Shown in pieces: positions 46,202 through 58,388 of a stretch of DNA of 64,000 bases. The DNA lies in contig JAUIRK010000879.1 in NCBI GenBank assembly GCA_030549495.1, positions 806,001-870,000 of the forward strand, in the 5' to 3' direction. The translations under genes were made by a program, and so were the position numbers. Source of the DNA: Nectonema munidae (taxonomy: Eukaryota > Nematomorpha > Nectonematoida > Nectonematidae). Below the pieces are notes generated by a model. That model was not told where the DNA came from. It searched no databases and saw only the letters and a list, made by a program, of their open reading frames with translations. Numbering within the stretch: the first letter of the stretch is position 1; each line of letters begins with the position of its first letter.

Positions 46202-46783
46202 TAATATAATAATAAATTTAACATTTACTATATATCATTTTTTTTATTGAGTGTTAACTTCTTTATTATGTTTATTGATATGTTTATAATACATTTATAA
46301 TCACTTTGGTATATCAATCATTTATTGATCTAAATGTTACACTAAAAGCGCTTCTTATTAGCCTCATATGTGCTTGTGTGTTATTTAATATTTTGTGAAA
46401 CTTTGACTTTCATTAAACTTCTTCTTCTCTTATCCAAGTTCTTTGAAGATTATATAACATATGTGTACACTGGTTGTAATCAAGTATCCGTGTGTGTATG
46501 TAACTCTCTCTGCCATTCAAGCAAGAATAAAAAAATGATAAATAATGGAAAAAAAATTTCTCCTAAATAGATAGTCGGGGCTGAGACGTGTTCATGAGTA
46601 AAAGTATGAGAAGGATAAAGTATTAGACAGTAAAGTTTATTCACGAACAAAATTTTAAAGATGATTAATTTTTGGCCAATATAGTAGTCATCATCAAATC
46701 CACCTCTCAAAAGCACTAGATTAAAATGTTAGGAAGGAATTTCTCTTTTCTTAACATTTTTCTCTAGTATACTCTTGACGGTT
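46202..46783. other. Non-coding stretch
   Basis: AT-rich; no gene or repeat recognised. Confidence 0.4.
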
Positions 46784-46791
46784 GTTGTGAT

Positions 46792-47439
46792 CAGTGGTGG
46801 TTCGGGGATTTTCAAAAGTGAGGGGGCCAAACAAAGGCCAAGTTTTTAAATAGATAATTTTTTTTATAAATTTTGCAATTTACGAAATACATATGTTTTA
46901 CTTTTTTTCTTTGAATTATTCCAATGAATTTTCATAATTTTTTGAAAAATTTAACTTTTTTAGCTTTGTATTTACAATCTTTGTATTTAAAATATCATTT
47001 TAAATATATTTTAGAATATAATTTAAAAACAATAAATATTTATCGTAGGCATAGTTATAATTACTTATAAAATTATATAATTTAATTCCAAACGAAAACA
47101 CTATAGAAAAATCTTATAAACAAAAAGATTGTAAAGAAATATGTTTAAAACTAAAAAATTTAAAACTTATCAATTTTTTTCATGAGAATTACTTATCGAT
47201 ATTTAGAATTCTGAAACTTTAGTTTTTTATAATCAATTTGGGTGGTGCTCTCATGTTTCGATGCCAGCAAAGACCTCAAATTAAGAGTGCTTTTGGTCTA
47301 AGATTCACCCGTCCAGATAAGAGAGATATTTCTTCCCCTGGATGCAAAACCCACTCAAAAAATGTAGAGGGGCCAACATGGGGTCCAGTCAAAAAACTGG
47401 GGAGGGCCATAGCCCCCTGCCCCCTTAAAACCGCCACTG
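46792..47439. mobile_element. hAT-type MITE, 648 bp
   Basis: Ends CAGTGGTGGTTCGGGG and, reading inward from the right, CAGTGGCGGTTTTAAGGGGG. Perfect 8-bp target duplication gttgtgat at 46784-46791 and 47440-47447. No transposase. The apparent 86-codon frame inside is repeat sequence. Confidence 0.92.
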
Positions 47440-47447
47440 GTTGTGAT

Positions 47448-49569
47448 GATGACCAGAGTGCTCGCAATTTAATGATTTTTAAAACTTTTGCTTCGTGAAT
47501 AAAATTTACTGTTTCTTCAAAATAGTTCAAAAAATTGAAAAACAGCGCATCATTTATAATTTGTTTAATAAAAAATATGGTGGGGTTATACTGATTTAAT
47601 GACAAATAAAATTGTTACTGGATTTTTATATTTAAATAAGTATATTTATATAGTTTTAATATCCTCAGTTAGCGTTTGTCGATTTTTGGTCTCAAATTTT
47701 TGCTTCCTCTTAGCCGGCTCGAGAGACAAATTCCTCATCTGTTGATGAGAAGCACTGATCGAATAGTAAAACTAACATAATACAATAAATATAGGAACCT
47801 TGACCAACTTTTGTAAAAGTAGATTTTTTGATGCAATATAAATCTACTTGACGCATTTCACAAAAAACCTACATCGCAAGACTGAAGCTTCATGATTTTT
47901 GACGTTAACTTTTCATCTCAAGGTTCGCTTATATAAATAAATGCATCCATAAAAGGAAACAAGGTTTTGATAAATTTAAAAAATTTTCTAAATGATAAAT
48001 ACTTACGTTCCCTTCATAAGCAAGGCAGTAGTATATGAGTAGAGCTGATGGGCTTCCTGTGCGCCACCGTGTGGAGTTAACCTTCACACATCTGAACACG
48101 AAGTTTTACAAAATAAGATGCAAAGTTTACCTCTGTAACAAGCTACAAAGTCATTTATATTATTATTTCGAATTAACGCCATCTACATATAAATTAAACA
48201 TTATCCTTGTTTATACACGCTATGCGAATATATATATATATATATTAATCATTTTTATTGAAAAAATGAACCCTTTTTTAATTGAAGCTTTTTGTTTTGA
48301 TCTGATTTAGTTTTTTTCTTAGTTTTATCTCTATTTCTGAAAGTATATTTTTTACTTTTTTTTTCATAAAGTAGGGTGAAAACCTAATACATATTAATTT
48401 TTTGGATATAACGAATTTTTCTATGCTTATTTGGCTAATCTAATAAAATTTGGTATAAAATATAATTATTGCAAAAAAATGTAAATATTTTTCTCACTAA
48501 ATTTGGAATGAAGATTTAGCATTTTCTTGTACCACGTTACTTATACAAATTTTGTCTGAACACTTTCATCTGGATGTGGTCTTAGAATTATTTAGAAGTT
48601 GGCTTTTTTTCGGATCCTAGATTTCACTATATCTTCATATATTCTCACACATTTTTTGGAGTTTGAAACTTCGAAAACTTGGCAAAAATTTTACTACACA
48701 TGATCCAATGGACCTCCCTCGGCCCAAAATGATAAAGTTCAAAATGAATGAGGTTTGATGGAAAACTTTCCATCGAGTAATTTACGCGTGGAAATGGAAA
48801 AAGAGAGAATCCCCTTTATTCTTGCATTTCCACCCCTAAAATATACTCCTCTCTCATCTGGAAAGTCGCTAAGAACTCAAAAAACGGAGAATGCAATTTA
48901 GGCAAAATATTTATCACTCACTCTTCAATTTTCACAACAGCATATACTTCTATCATAAAAACATTTTTAAATTCAAATAATAATTAAGCATTTAACGTCT
49001 TTGGCAAAAGAGAAGAGGTAGCATCTATTCAGTTTGGTCAAAAAATTTTGTGAAAAATGCTCGCAAATCGATTTATTCGTAATTTTGAGGTGTTTGTTAA
49101 CTGAGGTTCTACTATATGGGTGGCAAAACTTTTCTAAATATGCGCCAATCATGTTAATTTACATTTGCAAGGCACCAAAAATTTCTTTCCCCTCCTGTTT
49201 TTAAATATATACCTTTAAAAGTTTAAAATGTGTAAATTTTTTTATATTGGACTTTAAAATTTCTCATAATAATCTTTGCAAAATAAAAAATTTAAGTTTT
49301 CTTTCTAGCACAATAATTCTTTCAAATTTTAGATATTAAGTTTAAATAAATAAACAAAAAACATGTAATTAATGAGATTTTTAAAATAGTTTTGATCTGA
49401 TGTTGTTTGAGCTGATGAAATTTGTAGTTAGTTTTAGTAACAGAAAGCTTTAAACAATTATTCAAATTTGAATCTGTTTTTATCATTGAAGAAAAAGCTT
49501 GTTCACATCTGTACGTATACAACATATAGATGTGTGAAAACTTCTTTGTTTCTAGCAAATCTTCCCAAG
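47448..49569. other. Non-coding stretch
   Basis: AT-rich. Several short open frames look random. No gene or repeat family recognised apart from a short (TA)n near 48232-48245. Confidence 0.4.
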
Positions 49570-49664
49570 CAGTGCCAGATTCCACCATCTGAAAAAAAAA
49601 ATTTTCAGCTAAGCGCGGGTCCTGTAGCAGCTGCTACATCTGCTACTATGTTAATCCGGCACTG
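49570..49664. mobile_element. Short hAT-like MITE, 95 bp
   Basis: Ends CAGTGCCAGATT and, inverted, CAGTGCCGGATTAAC; contains the palindrome GTAGCAGCTGCTAC. The flanking 8 bp (ttcccaag and atcccgac) match only at 5 of 8, so the target duplication is decayed or the ends are misplaced. Confidence 0.5.
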
Positions 49665-50026
49665 ATCCCGACGCAAGTGTTTTCTTCTTCTTTAAAATCG
49701 CTAAAACGACTACAAAAAACTCTTGAAATATAACCTTACTAATTCTGAATGCACTGTAAATTTGTATACATTTTTATATTGCTATTTCAAATGAGGAAAG
49801 TTGCTTAGATCAAAATTTTCCATTTGTGCGATGAATAACTTCTCCTTCAATTTAAATGCTATAAGACTATAGTATACCAATAACAAAAAAGTTAATAAGG
49901 AAACTTAAAATAAAAGCTTTCTAGCAAATATAAAGTTTAGATTGATTAATTTTTTTTCAAACTTATCAATATTTAATCAGTCAATCCAAAATATTTTTGA
50001 ATCACCCGTTATTAACACTCAATGTA

Positions 50027-50818
50027 ATGAAATCGAAAGTAAAACATTGTGAGATTTGCTTCAAACACGGCCACACATCCTCAAAATGCGACGCCACTCA
50101 ACCAAACTGCGCACACTGCGCTCACCCTGGACACACAACACTTTCTTGCACCTTACTGAACGACACAAGCAAGATTTGTTGCCTCAACTGCAAACAAGCC
50201 CATTTAGCTACATCAAAAGCTATAATATCTATCAATGAAGCCTACATCTACATTCCACACCAAATTTTAGACTACAAATTAATACACATACTTCCATTGA
50301 CAGATAACTCTGCCTGCATACTAATAAAAAATTCAATTCAAAATTCACCACTACTCCATTACTCTAACTCAAATTTTGTATTTACTTTAGAACCCTCATG
50401 TTCTAAACCCCTACTTTTTTGCTCTCTCAACTCTCAACCTTCTCTTACACATCCCATACCACACAATTTTGCACTATCTCTCAGAAAAATCAAACAAAGC
50501 CTCAAAAATAACTGTAATATAGTCATATCCACTGACTTAAATTCCAGATCCTACCTTTGGGACACAAAACAAAATTCACGCGGCTTGCAAACACTTGAAT
50601 GCTTAACCTCCAACAACCTCACATTGATCCACAACGATAAAACGCCCACTTTCAGAAGACACCATTTAAACAATATCTACCAATCACACATCGACCTAAC
50701 CGTCACCTCCAATGAAACAACGAATATCATTCTCAACTGGCAAATAGCAGATGCTCCATCAGCCTCCGACCACACATACATTATATATACCTATCCCTCA
50801 AAAAGAAATATGAACTAG
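50027..50818 (+). pseudogene. LINE remnant: zinc knuckles joined to a partial endonuclease
   Basis: One open frame from the first ATG at 50027 to 50818. Knuckles CEICFKHGHTSSKC and CAHCAHPGHTTLSC, a third degraded, are followed without a stop by an endonuclease that lacks its N-terminal catalytic part: DNSACILIKNS, then NIVISTDLNSRSYLWD, RGLQTLECL, PTFRRHH, HIDLTVTS and SASDHTYIIY. Zinc knuckles normally end ORF1 and the endonuclease starts ORF2, so an internal deletion appears to have fused the two in frame. The N-A-H-S-x-x-W-type block fits the R1/LOA group. Confidence 0.75.
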
Positions 50819-51179
50819 AAATCAAACACGCCAAAAGCAATCATGGAAAGATTTCTGCAATCAAACACCATCAAACCTAATGAAAAAATCAAACTTACAC
50901 ACAAAAAACACCCTGAATCACTCTTAAATTTGTTCGCTAATGATCACACTTGCACTCATGTCAATCACCTACTCCTCAATGCACTATTCGCCACAGACCA
51001 CATCAATACTGACAACATTGATCATACGCTCTTAAGAATGAAATCAGATGCCTACCTTTCAAAGAATATTATATACTCCTCATCACAAAATCACAACCAG
51101 AGAACTGAACAAAACTATACACTCCATGCGAACCACTGCTTCCAGCAGCCTTGACCATATGTCCATTAAACATATAAAG

Positions 51180-51692
51180 CAGGAGTTCTTAAACTGGGGT
51201 CCATGAACCCTTCGGCGGTCCTTAAAGAAGCATCAGCAAGGTCAAAATAAAAACTGAGATTTACCTTTGCAAAATTAAGCCACAGAGCTGTAAAGTAAAA
51301 AAATCCAAGCCTATGTGAGATGGGTTTTTTTTCACTCGTTTCTATCAAGACAAAAAGAAAAGAGATTATATACGTGTAACATTATCGAAGACCACTCCAC
51401 AGTTTCCTCTTTTTATTCAGGGCAAACAACAACAGCATCCGTCTCACTAAAGAAAACTTTCCAGCAAAATTAAGGCTTTTGGTTTAATTAATTTACAAAA
51501 TACAAATATGTTACATTTTCACATTGTTTCTTGTGTTCTCATATATTGCTTTCATAAATTTCATTAGATTTGAATAAATAAACTCATTTTATGAAAGGTC
51601 ATCTTTTTATATGTATTTTCCTAGGTAAGGGGTCCGCGAGTTCTACCAGATTCCCAAAGGGGTCCGTAACTGAAAAAGTTTAAGAACCCCTG
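51180..51692. mobile_element. hAT-type MITE, 513 bp, copy 2
   Basis: Same element, same 8-bp target duplication (atataaag, 51172-51179 and 51693-51700) and same length as 207-719. Its left end, CAGGAGTTCTTAAACTGGGG, is closer to the right-end complement than copy 1's. Confidence 0.92.
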
Positions 51693-51885
51693 ATATAAAG
51701 AAAGCCTATCACATTTCACACCCCCACCTGCTTAATACCTGCAATGCTTGCCTCAAATTGAGCTACTTCCCCTATATTTGGAAAATATGCAAACTAATAC
51801 TAATTCCTAAACCAAAACGAGATCATAGTCAGATAAATTGGAGACCTAAGTAGGTAAAATTTTTGAAAAATTTTTAAGAAGACGA

Positions 51886-52698
51886 TTGATTCACTACATA
51901 CTCAAGCATAACTTAATACCCCCTAACCAACTTGCATATCTTCCAAATAGGGGCACGGAATTGGCTCTGACACGCCTCACCCTAGAACAAACACTAAAAA
52001 ATCAGCACACCGCGACATCGATCTTTCTAGACATCCAAAACGCCTTCAACTCAGCAAGGAACCCTGCCATCATCATCAACCTTATTGATAACAACTACCA
52101 TACTTATATCATCAAATTTATTTCCAATTACCTTCAGGGTCGTATTCTTGTTATATTACATAATAAATGCAAACACTTCCAAACATTGGCCATCTCTACT
52201 CCACAAGGTGGCTGTCTATCAGACTTTCTTTGGTTAGTTCTCATAAATCCAATCCTTCACTTCATAAACTCTAACTCACATTTCTCCCAATGCTACTCTG
52301 ATGACATGTTATTCATTTTCTCAGACACACCTCAATCAAACAACACTAACAACACCCTGAACTTGATTACACAAATTAATCAAATCGCTAACAAGTATAA
52401 AATCTCCTTTAAAAACATGGACAAACTTAAACTCATACACTTCACACGGAAAAGAACGATTACACTACCACTAAAACTGAACGCACTGTTACAACTTACT
52501 TCCGAACCATATGTAAAATACCTTGGCATCACACTCCAATCAAATCTGAAATTAACAAGTCACTTCTCTGTTGAAAAAGCAATCTCATATAAATGGGACC
52601 TTCATCCAAAAATGAGCAAATTAATATACACCTCAAGCATACTTCCGGTCATTCAATATGGCTCCTCTAGCTTGGAGAAGTTCCCTCACATTCCATAG
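51886..52698 (+). pseudogene. LINE reverse transcriptase, uninterrupted by hAT
   Basis: A 270-codon open frame with LAYLPNRGTELALTRLTLEQ, the FLDIQNAFNSA block, STPQGGCLSDFLW and the active site CYSDDMLFIF, ending shortly after SSILPVIQYGSSSLE. It contains the empty target site of the hAT element of copy 1. It lacks about 39 bp (in frame) near 52566 that copy 1 keeps, and the block just upstream of 51850 is shortened. Confidence 0.85.
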
Positions 52699-52712
52699 TT
52701 CCCTATTTTATC

Positions 52713-52916
52713 TAAAAAAAAATACATTGCCTCTTCCCCCAATCCTTTCCCCCTACCCCCCCAACAAAATTTTAGTTTTTCCCCTTTCCCTTTCATTTTT
52801 TTTTAAAAAAAAAATAATAAAAAAAAAAAATAGTACTTCCTCTTCACACCTTTCCTTTTTTTTTCTTTCTTCTTTTCCTTTTTCTTCTTTTGAAAACTTC
52901 TTAGTCCAAACACATC
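52713..52916. other. 204-bp pyrimidine-rich block only in copy 2
   Basis: Runs of C, T and A (TTCCCCC, CCCCTACCCCCCC, T9, A10). Copy 1 lacks it exactly, with the shared trinucleotide ATC at both junctions, which suggests either deletion in copy 1 through microhomology or insertion in copy 2. Confidence 0.8.
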
Positions 52917-53673
52917 TTCTAGTTTAGCCCAATTCACTCTGAATACAACCTTTACCCTTCCACGTAACATGATAGGATGGTTCAGCGCACATTTCCCATG
53001 CTATGCACACCTTTTCAACATAAAATTACACTCCAGCCCCCACATCGAAACTCCTATCCATCCTCCAATGCCCAATATTCTCACCTCAACGCATTAAAAT
53101 CCTTGATAAAAATAAAAAATACTCCTACACTTCTTAGATCTCCCTTCCTCCCTATTAGCACTTCTATCCCACCCCCAAATCATGCATCTCATTTCCGCAT
53201 TTATCAACTCAATAGAACCTATCATCAACTCCTCCCAGACTCTAATTCAATCTCATTAATTATACTTAGGGAAACACCTTTTCTCAACACAGCGTCATAC
53301 GAATAACTAAAAATTTTAATTTAAATTTGAATTTCATTTCATTGTAAAATTTATTGAAGTTTGGAATTAAATACGCAAAGTTATTTCGAATTGATGATTT
53401 CCTCCATTCTTGAATTTTGGCATGGGTTGGCCATTCCTGCTACTGGATTGTATACTTGTTATCTAAAAAGGAATGTAATTTGTCAACTCTCTTACATGTT
53501 AGGGGGAGGGGATTAGTTGTCTTCATCAAAGCTTATATAATTGCTTTATTTTAAAAATTTTTTAATTAATGGTTGCACTGTAGTAGTTTTAAAACCTTTC
53601 AAAAATAAGTAATTAAGCATTTCATAAAACGTCCTTGTTGATTCACTGAGATAATTGAACATGGAGGTGAGAG

Positions 53674-53681
53674 TATATAAG
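53674..53681 (+). promoter_or_regulatory. TATA box of gene A2
   Basis: TATATAAG, 96 bp before the gene A2 ATG, as in copy 1. Confidence 0.6.
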
Positions 53682-53769
53682 CAGTAAACCTGACTCCTTA
53701 GAGAAACACACACACACACAACTTTTTCATACAGTCCACAAGATTTTTGAATTAAAAATTTTCAAAAAA

Positions 53770-56700
53770 ATGTTCTCTCCTATTTTCCCGTATCTTCTAG
53801 TGACTATCTTTCTGTTGTTGAGTAAGTTTTATTTTTCCAATGTTAATCAATTCCAAATTTCTTCCAAAAAAACGAAAGAAAATTTTGAATTTATGAAGAT
53901 TTTTAATTTAGCTTTATTATATATTCAAGAAATAGCGGAGTCTCAATTGTTGTTATGGCGTACCTCTCAGCTTAACAGTTGAAGGTCGGGGGTTCGATCC
54001 CCAAGACTTCCGACTCTTAAAAACAAAATCACAAAAACTGTGATTACCCTACTTTACGAGTGAAAGTGCTTTGATTATTTACCAGCAGTCACGTCAGCTT
54101 TATTGGCAGCAAAATGGTTAAATTAAACTTTCTTGCAAATAACGTGAAAATCGTTCCTAAAAGATTATCTGATTTTTTTCCCTCAAAATAAAATCTTCAC
54201 ATGATCATAAACAATGTATGTGTATTTGAAGGTCAATATTTTGAGATTGTGGCAGATTGTCGTGCCAATAAAACACTTCATGTCAATCGTCCAAATCAAT
54301 ATTCATTTACATTTAACAACAAAGTTTTAGTTGGATACAGAATTTATTAAAATATCTCTCAAGACTTTTACAGATTTGTCCAAAAATGTCTCATTTTCAA
54401 GATGTTTGCCTTCTTGCTTGAAACACTCATCCGCATCTTTATGTTTGAACGTAAAAGTAAAACACAAAAACACTAAGGGGTTTATCTTTCTTTTTCCTTA
54501 CTATCAATTCATTCATTTTCACAAACTTTTGATGTGTCCTTTTAGGTGAAAGTCAACAAGGTATGCGATTTAATTTTCTCTTTCCTCCTTTATATTCGCT
54601 TATTTATCATGGCGTTAACTTCCGAGACAAAACGAATACATCAATTTTAGCATACGCGTATTAAACTTCCTTCAATAAGAATATGCGTATCTTTTTAGGC
54701 ATATATATTAGTACCATTACAAATTGACCAATCACAAGCGTTGTATTCTTTCTTTTAAATATCTCTATACTTGTATTGTCGTGAAAATTTTTCCAGGAAA
54801 ATATTCAGAAAATGTGATTTAGTATTCGCATAATAAAATTACAAAGGAACACACTTTATCATCACTGAAAACTTTATATGTTTAACAAATCAATTCAAAT
54901 TAGGATATTTGCATATTTTACATTTTTAACAGAATAATACACTCAAAAACGCGCATCGTTTCTTCGTGAATGGGTCTCTTACGTCATTCAGACTTCATCT
55001 TAAAAAATGTTCATCTATCAAATATAGTTGTGTGAAAAATCAAGGATAATGTTTATTTAATGGCAATAACTTTTACTTTTAATGCCATGAAAGCCGAATT
55101 TTTTCAAAAAAAAAAAAAAAAAAAAAATAAAATAAAATTATTATTTTAAAATTTTAAGAAAAGTAATGCAAGAGGTGATGGTGTTTTTTTTTTAGACTCT
55201 TTGTGATTTCTCATCCAATGCCTTCTTCCTGTCCCTCAGCTTCTGTCACTTATTCACATGTTCTTCATTTTTTGATGTTTTGTTGTCATCATACCCAGCA
55301 TGTTAATCACCCTTACTTTTGTCCATATTCATTGCAATTTCAATTTTTTTCAACACAAAAAAATTTAAGCATCTCAGGTATTTTATAAAAGTATGTAGGT
55401 ATAAAGTTGAAATATAATAATTCACAATTTCTTAATGTTTAAAAAAAATTGTGAAAGAGTTAGACTTGCTTTACTACACACTGGCTTTTCTAGTTCTAAG
55501 ATAAAAATGATTTTTTAATTAAATTTCTATTAATATGTTTTTTAATTGGTTTAATCAAAATTGTCGAATTCATTTTTCCAATTTTTAAAACATTTTTCAT
55601 CTTGGAGTGGGATTTAGGAAATCTAAAATTTCTATACTCTGCACACTAACCTCTTCAAACTCAAAGTCACACTCAAAGATATGTGTGCCGTGATGTCGCC
55701 AAACTTTAAAAACCTCTTTCATTATTTTTCCCGCTTCTTAAATTGAATTTTTTTTAATCAAAAGTGCACATTCGCAATGTCAAATTTCATCATTCTAAGA
55801 TGCAAGTGCCTCATTCATACATTTGAATGCATTCTTCTTCCTTTTAAGATGCCGGTTTTTGTTACAATCTTTCAAAAAAGCAACTTTGTTCAGATCCAGA
55901 TTTACGATCCTCATGCATCAGCGCATGTACAGGTAACGCTGCTTATCTTCAGTCCTAAATCCTAATTATATTTTGCTTAACATCAAAGCAGCTTAGAAAA
56001 TTATATTCTAATATATTTTCCAAACTTAATTTTCACATCTTTCAAATTTTGAACCTAGTTTGAAAAAAAACTTATTTAAATATTTTTTATTCAAGTAAAG
56101 TTCTCTATAACTGGTTGACCACTTACTTTTGTTATAATTAAAACTCGTGGTTAAGTAATGATTTTAACCTTGTAGAAGTTTCCTCCAATAGCAATGCCAA
56201 AAATTGATGTCCTACATATCTTAGCCACTTTACAAAAATATTATATGAGGAAAAATATGAGAACAAATTTTATTGAGATATCCAAGAAACAAAATGTTCA
56301 TTCTTTCATAAGTAAAGTAAATGGTAATAAAATTCGCAATGTAAACACATAATTTTTTGACAAGAATATAAAGAAAGATAATTTTGAGATAAACTTGAAT
56401 AAATAAAGAGTCAGATAATTTATATAATAACTTTTTTGGACTTCATATTGATTTTATAAAAGTAGGAGACTAAATTCCAAGCTAATTTTTTTGCTTGTTA
56501 CAATTAAAATTTGTTATTGCCTGGCTTAGCCTATGTTATAAAAAAATTTTTCTTAAATCGATCTAAACTTTTTTTGTTTTTGCAGATGATTTAACTATAA
56601 ATAAAATCCTTCTCTTATAATAGAAGTGGCAAATACTTTTCTTTTCAAATGGATAAATTGAAACAGTGGTGCAATGCTAATTGTATGACTAGTATTAATT

Positions 56701-57740
56701 ATAGTAAAGAAAGAAAGAAATTTATTTACCAATCTTAATTCTTAATTTTTAATAAAGAAGGAACTAAAAAAATTAATATAACAATATTTTAACAATGCAA
56801 TTTATACATGAAAGAATTCCCGAAAAAAAGCACAATTACAATTACAAGTCAAAAGAAAGTGTTTCAAAAGTAGTTTTCCTAGGAAGTGTTTTCATTTATA
56901 TCCAAACTTGCCAAATATCTATAACACTCTTTTTATAATATACTCACATTATTCTAGCTTCTATTTTTTATTATAACATAACAACATTTATTGACGAAGC
57001 CTTTTTAGTTATGATTTTTTTATGACTGGATTTGGTTTTATCTTTCCGTTCACAAAAATCCTTTACACTGAAATCATGCCCTGCTTTTGAATCTGTACAT
57101 CATGGAAGGCATTTTAGTCTTTCTTTGTAACCCGATTATATTAATCCAACGTTTATTTGGTAAAATTCTTTTGTGCTCTTTCAGTGTTAACAGCATCATA
57201 AATTTGATTACATCTTCCAGGATGAGCTGAATAGGGGTTTTATAGAGAAGAGGTGCTCTGGTCATATCAAATATAGGAAAACCTTTCTCTTCTTTATGAA
57301 AAGCTTTTGAAGTTCTTATTGAGATGTTATAGAAGGATAAAATTATGAGTTGATAAGGATGCCTATACGTGTTTTATCTATGAATATTTTTGTAATCTTG
57401 ATGTGATTGCTTTAGCATCTTTAGATGGTAGTCTTTGCGTATAATATTCTTTTATTTAATTAACAATGGTTAATTAGCGGCTTATTTCTTTCAGAATTTT
57501 CTTTAATAATAAATGCTTTGCATGTGATGAATCAATTTCCAATGATTTGTGAGTGGAGGTCAAATCTTCTAAAATATTTATCTCTCTCTCTATATATATA
57601 TATATACCTTTCTAAGCTTATTTAATTTTTCATTTTTTTAATTAGACCAGGGTTTCTGCTCAGAAGAAAAATATGGAAGAAGGAACATCTGCCATGATCC
57701 TGATTTAAGAGATTCGTGTCCTCAATTGTGTTATTATTAG
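53770..57740 (+). CDS. Gene A2: predicted secreted peptide, duplicate of A1
   Basis: Exons 53770-53821, 54546-54560, 55849-55932 and 57646-57740, with the same lengths, phases and splice sites as gene A1. The predicted mature part (SESQQ and both 4-cysteine modules) is identical to A1; exons 2, 3 and 4 show no coding change. The only protein differences are two adjacent residues of the signal peptide (LVSVF in A1, LVTIF here). Introns differ by indels, including copy-2-specific segments in intron 2 (about 54984-55213) and intron 3 (about 56970-57055). Coding sequence unchanged while introns drift is what purifying selection would give, though recent origin is also possible. Confidence 0.66.
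53935..54012 (+). repeat. tRNA-like element in intron 1 of gene A2
   Basis: Same element as 5594-5670, with unchanged B-box region GGGGTTCGATCCCC. Confidence 0.6.
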
Positions 57741-57930
57741 AGTGAAAAGATGACATTTTCAAGCATTTTATCAGAGTTGAAATTTCATGTCTTTGTGATT
57801 ATATGCACTTAAATTTATTCGAGCTTGATTATACGATTTTGTATGAATTCCTTTTTCCGAATTGGTATATATATACATTTTTTTGCTTATAAAAATTTTG
57901 TAAAATGTAATCAAATTTCTTATAAATATA

Positions 57931-57936
57931 AATAAA
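57931..57936 (+). terminator. Poly(A) signal of gene A2
   Basis: AATAAA at the position matching 9266 in copy 1. Confidence 0.4.
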
Positions 57937-58220
57937 TCTATCTATACACGATACTTGAATCCTTTTTATACAAGTGTGATCATTGGGATGGTAAACTACA
58001 TGTTATGTCATTATGTTTTTTTCAATGCATAAATATATCAATGAAAATTTAATATCTCCCACTTTAGCTAACATCATTAAATAAATCATTTTAAGTACAA
58101 AAAAAAACAAAAATTAATTATTTTTTTGCAAAAAACGAATGTGGATATTTTATTGAATAGATTTTTATTTGTACATATTTTTTACTTTTCAGCTTATATT
58201 CGCGTTTTCCTTATGTCTAT

Positions 58221-58388
58221 AGAATAGAATAGAATTTATTTCGCATAAATGAAATAGAATGGACTAATAAATGAAAAATAAAGATGTTGGTAACAAAAAA
58301 AATGTAAAATTAGGTTGTTGGACATGGTAAAAGTTGTAGGATGCGACGATAATCAAAAGGCCGAAGGGCCACTGAGATGATCAACCTT
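58221..58388 (-). mobile_element. LINE 3' tail, copy 2
   Basis: Same tail as 9555-9720. Confidence 0.6.

Larger units (their letters stand above)
49990..53306 (+). mobile_element. R1/Jockey-type LINE remnant, copy 2
   Basis: Longer 5' sequence than the window keeps of copy 1. Order: zinc knuckles and partial endonuclease (50027-50818), linker frame (50843-51154), MITE (51180-51692), reverse transcriptase (51886-52698), a pyrimidine-rich block (52713-52916) and a C-terminal frame (52977-53306). No tail repeat or target duplication found. Several internal deletions, non-functional. Confidence 0.85.

Noticed and set aside
46370-46570. Frame with a hydrophobic start resembling a signal peptide
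   Set aside because: It starts at GTG, not ATG, and no TATA box or splice partner was found.
47238-47498. 86-codon frame with several cysteines
   Set aside because: Most of it lies within the right part of the 648-bp hAT MITE, and it runs on past the MITE's target duplication.
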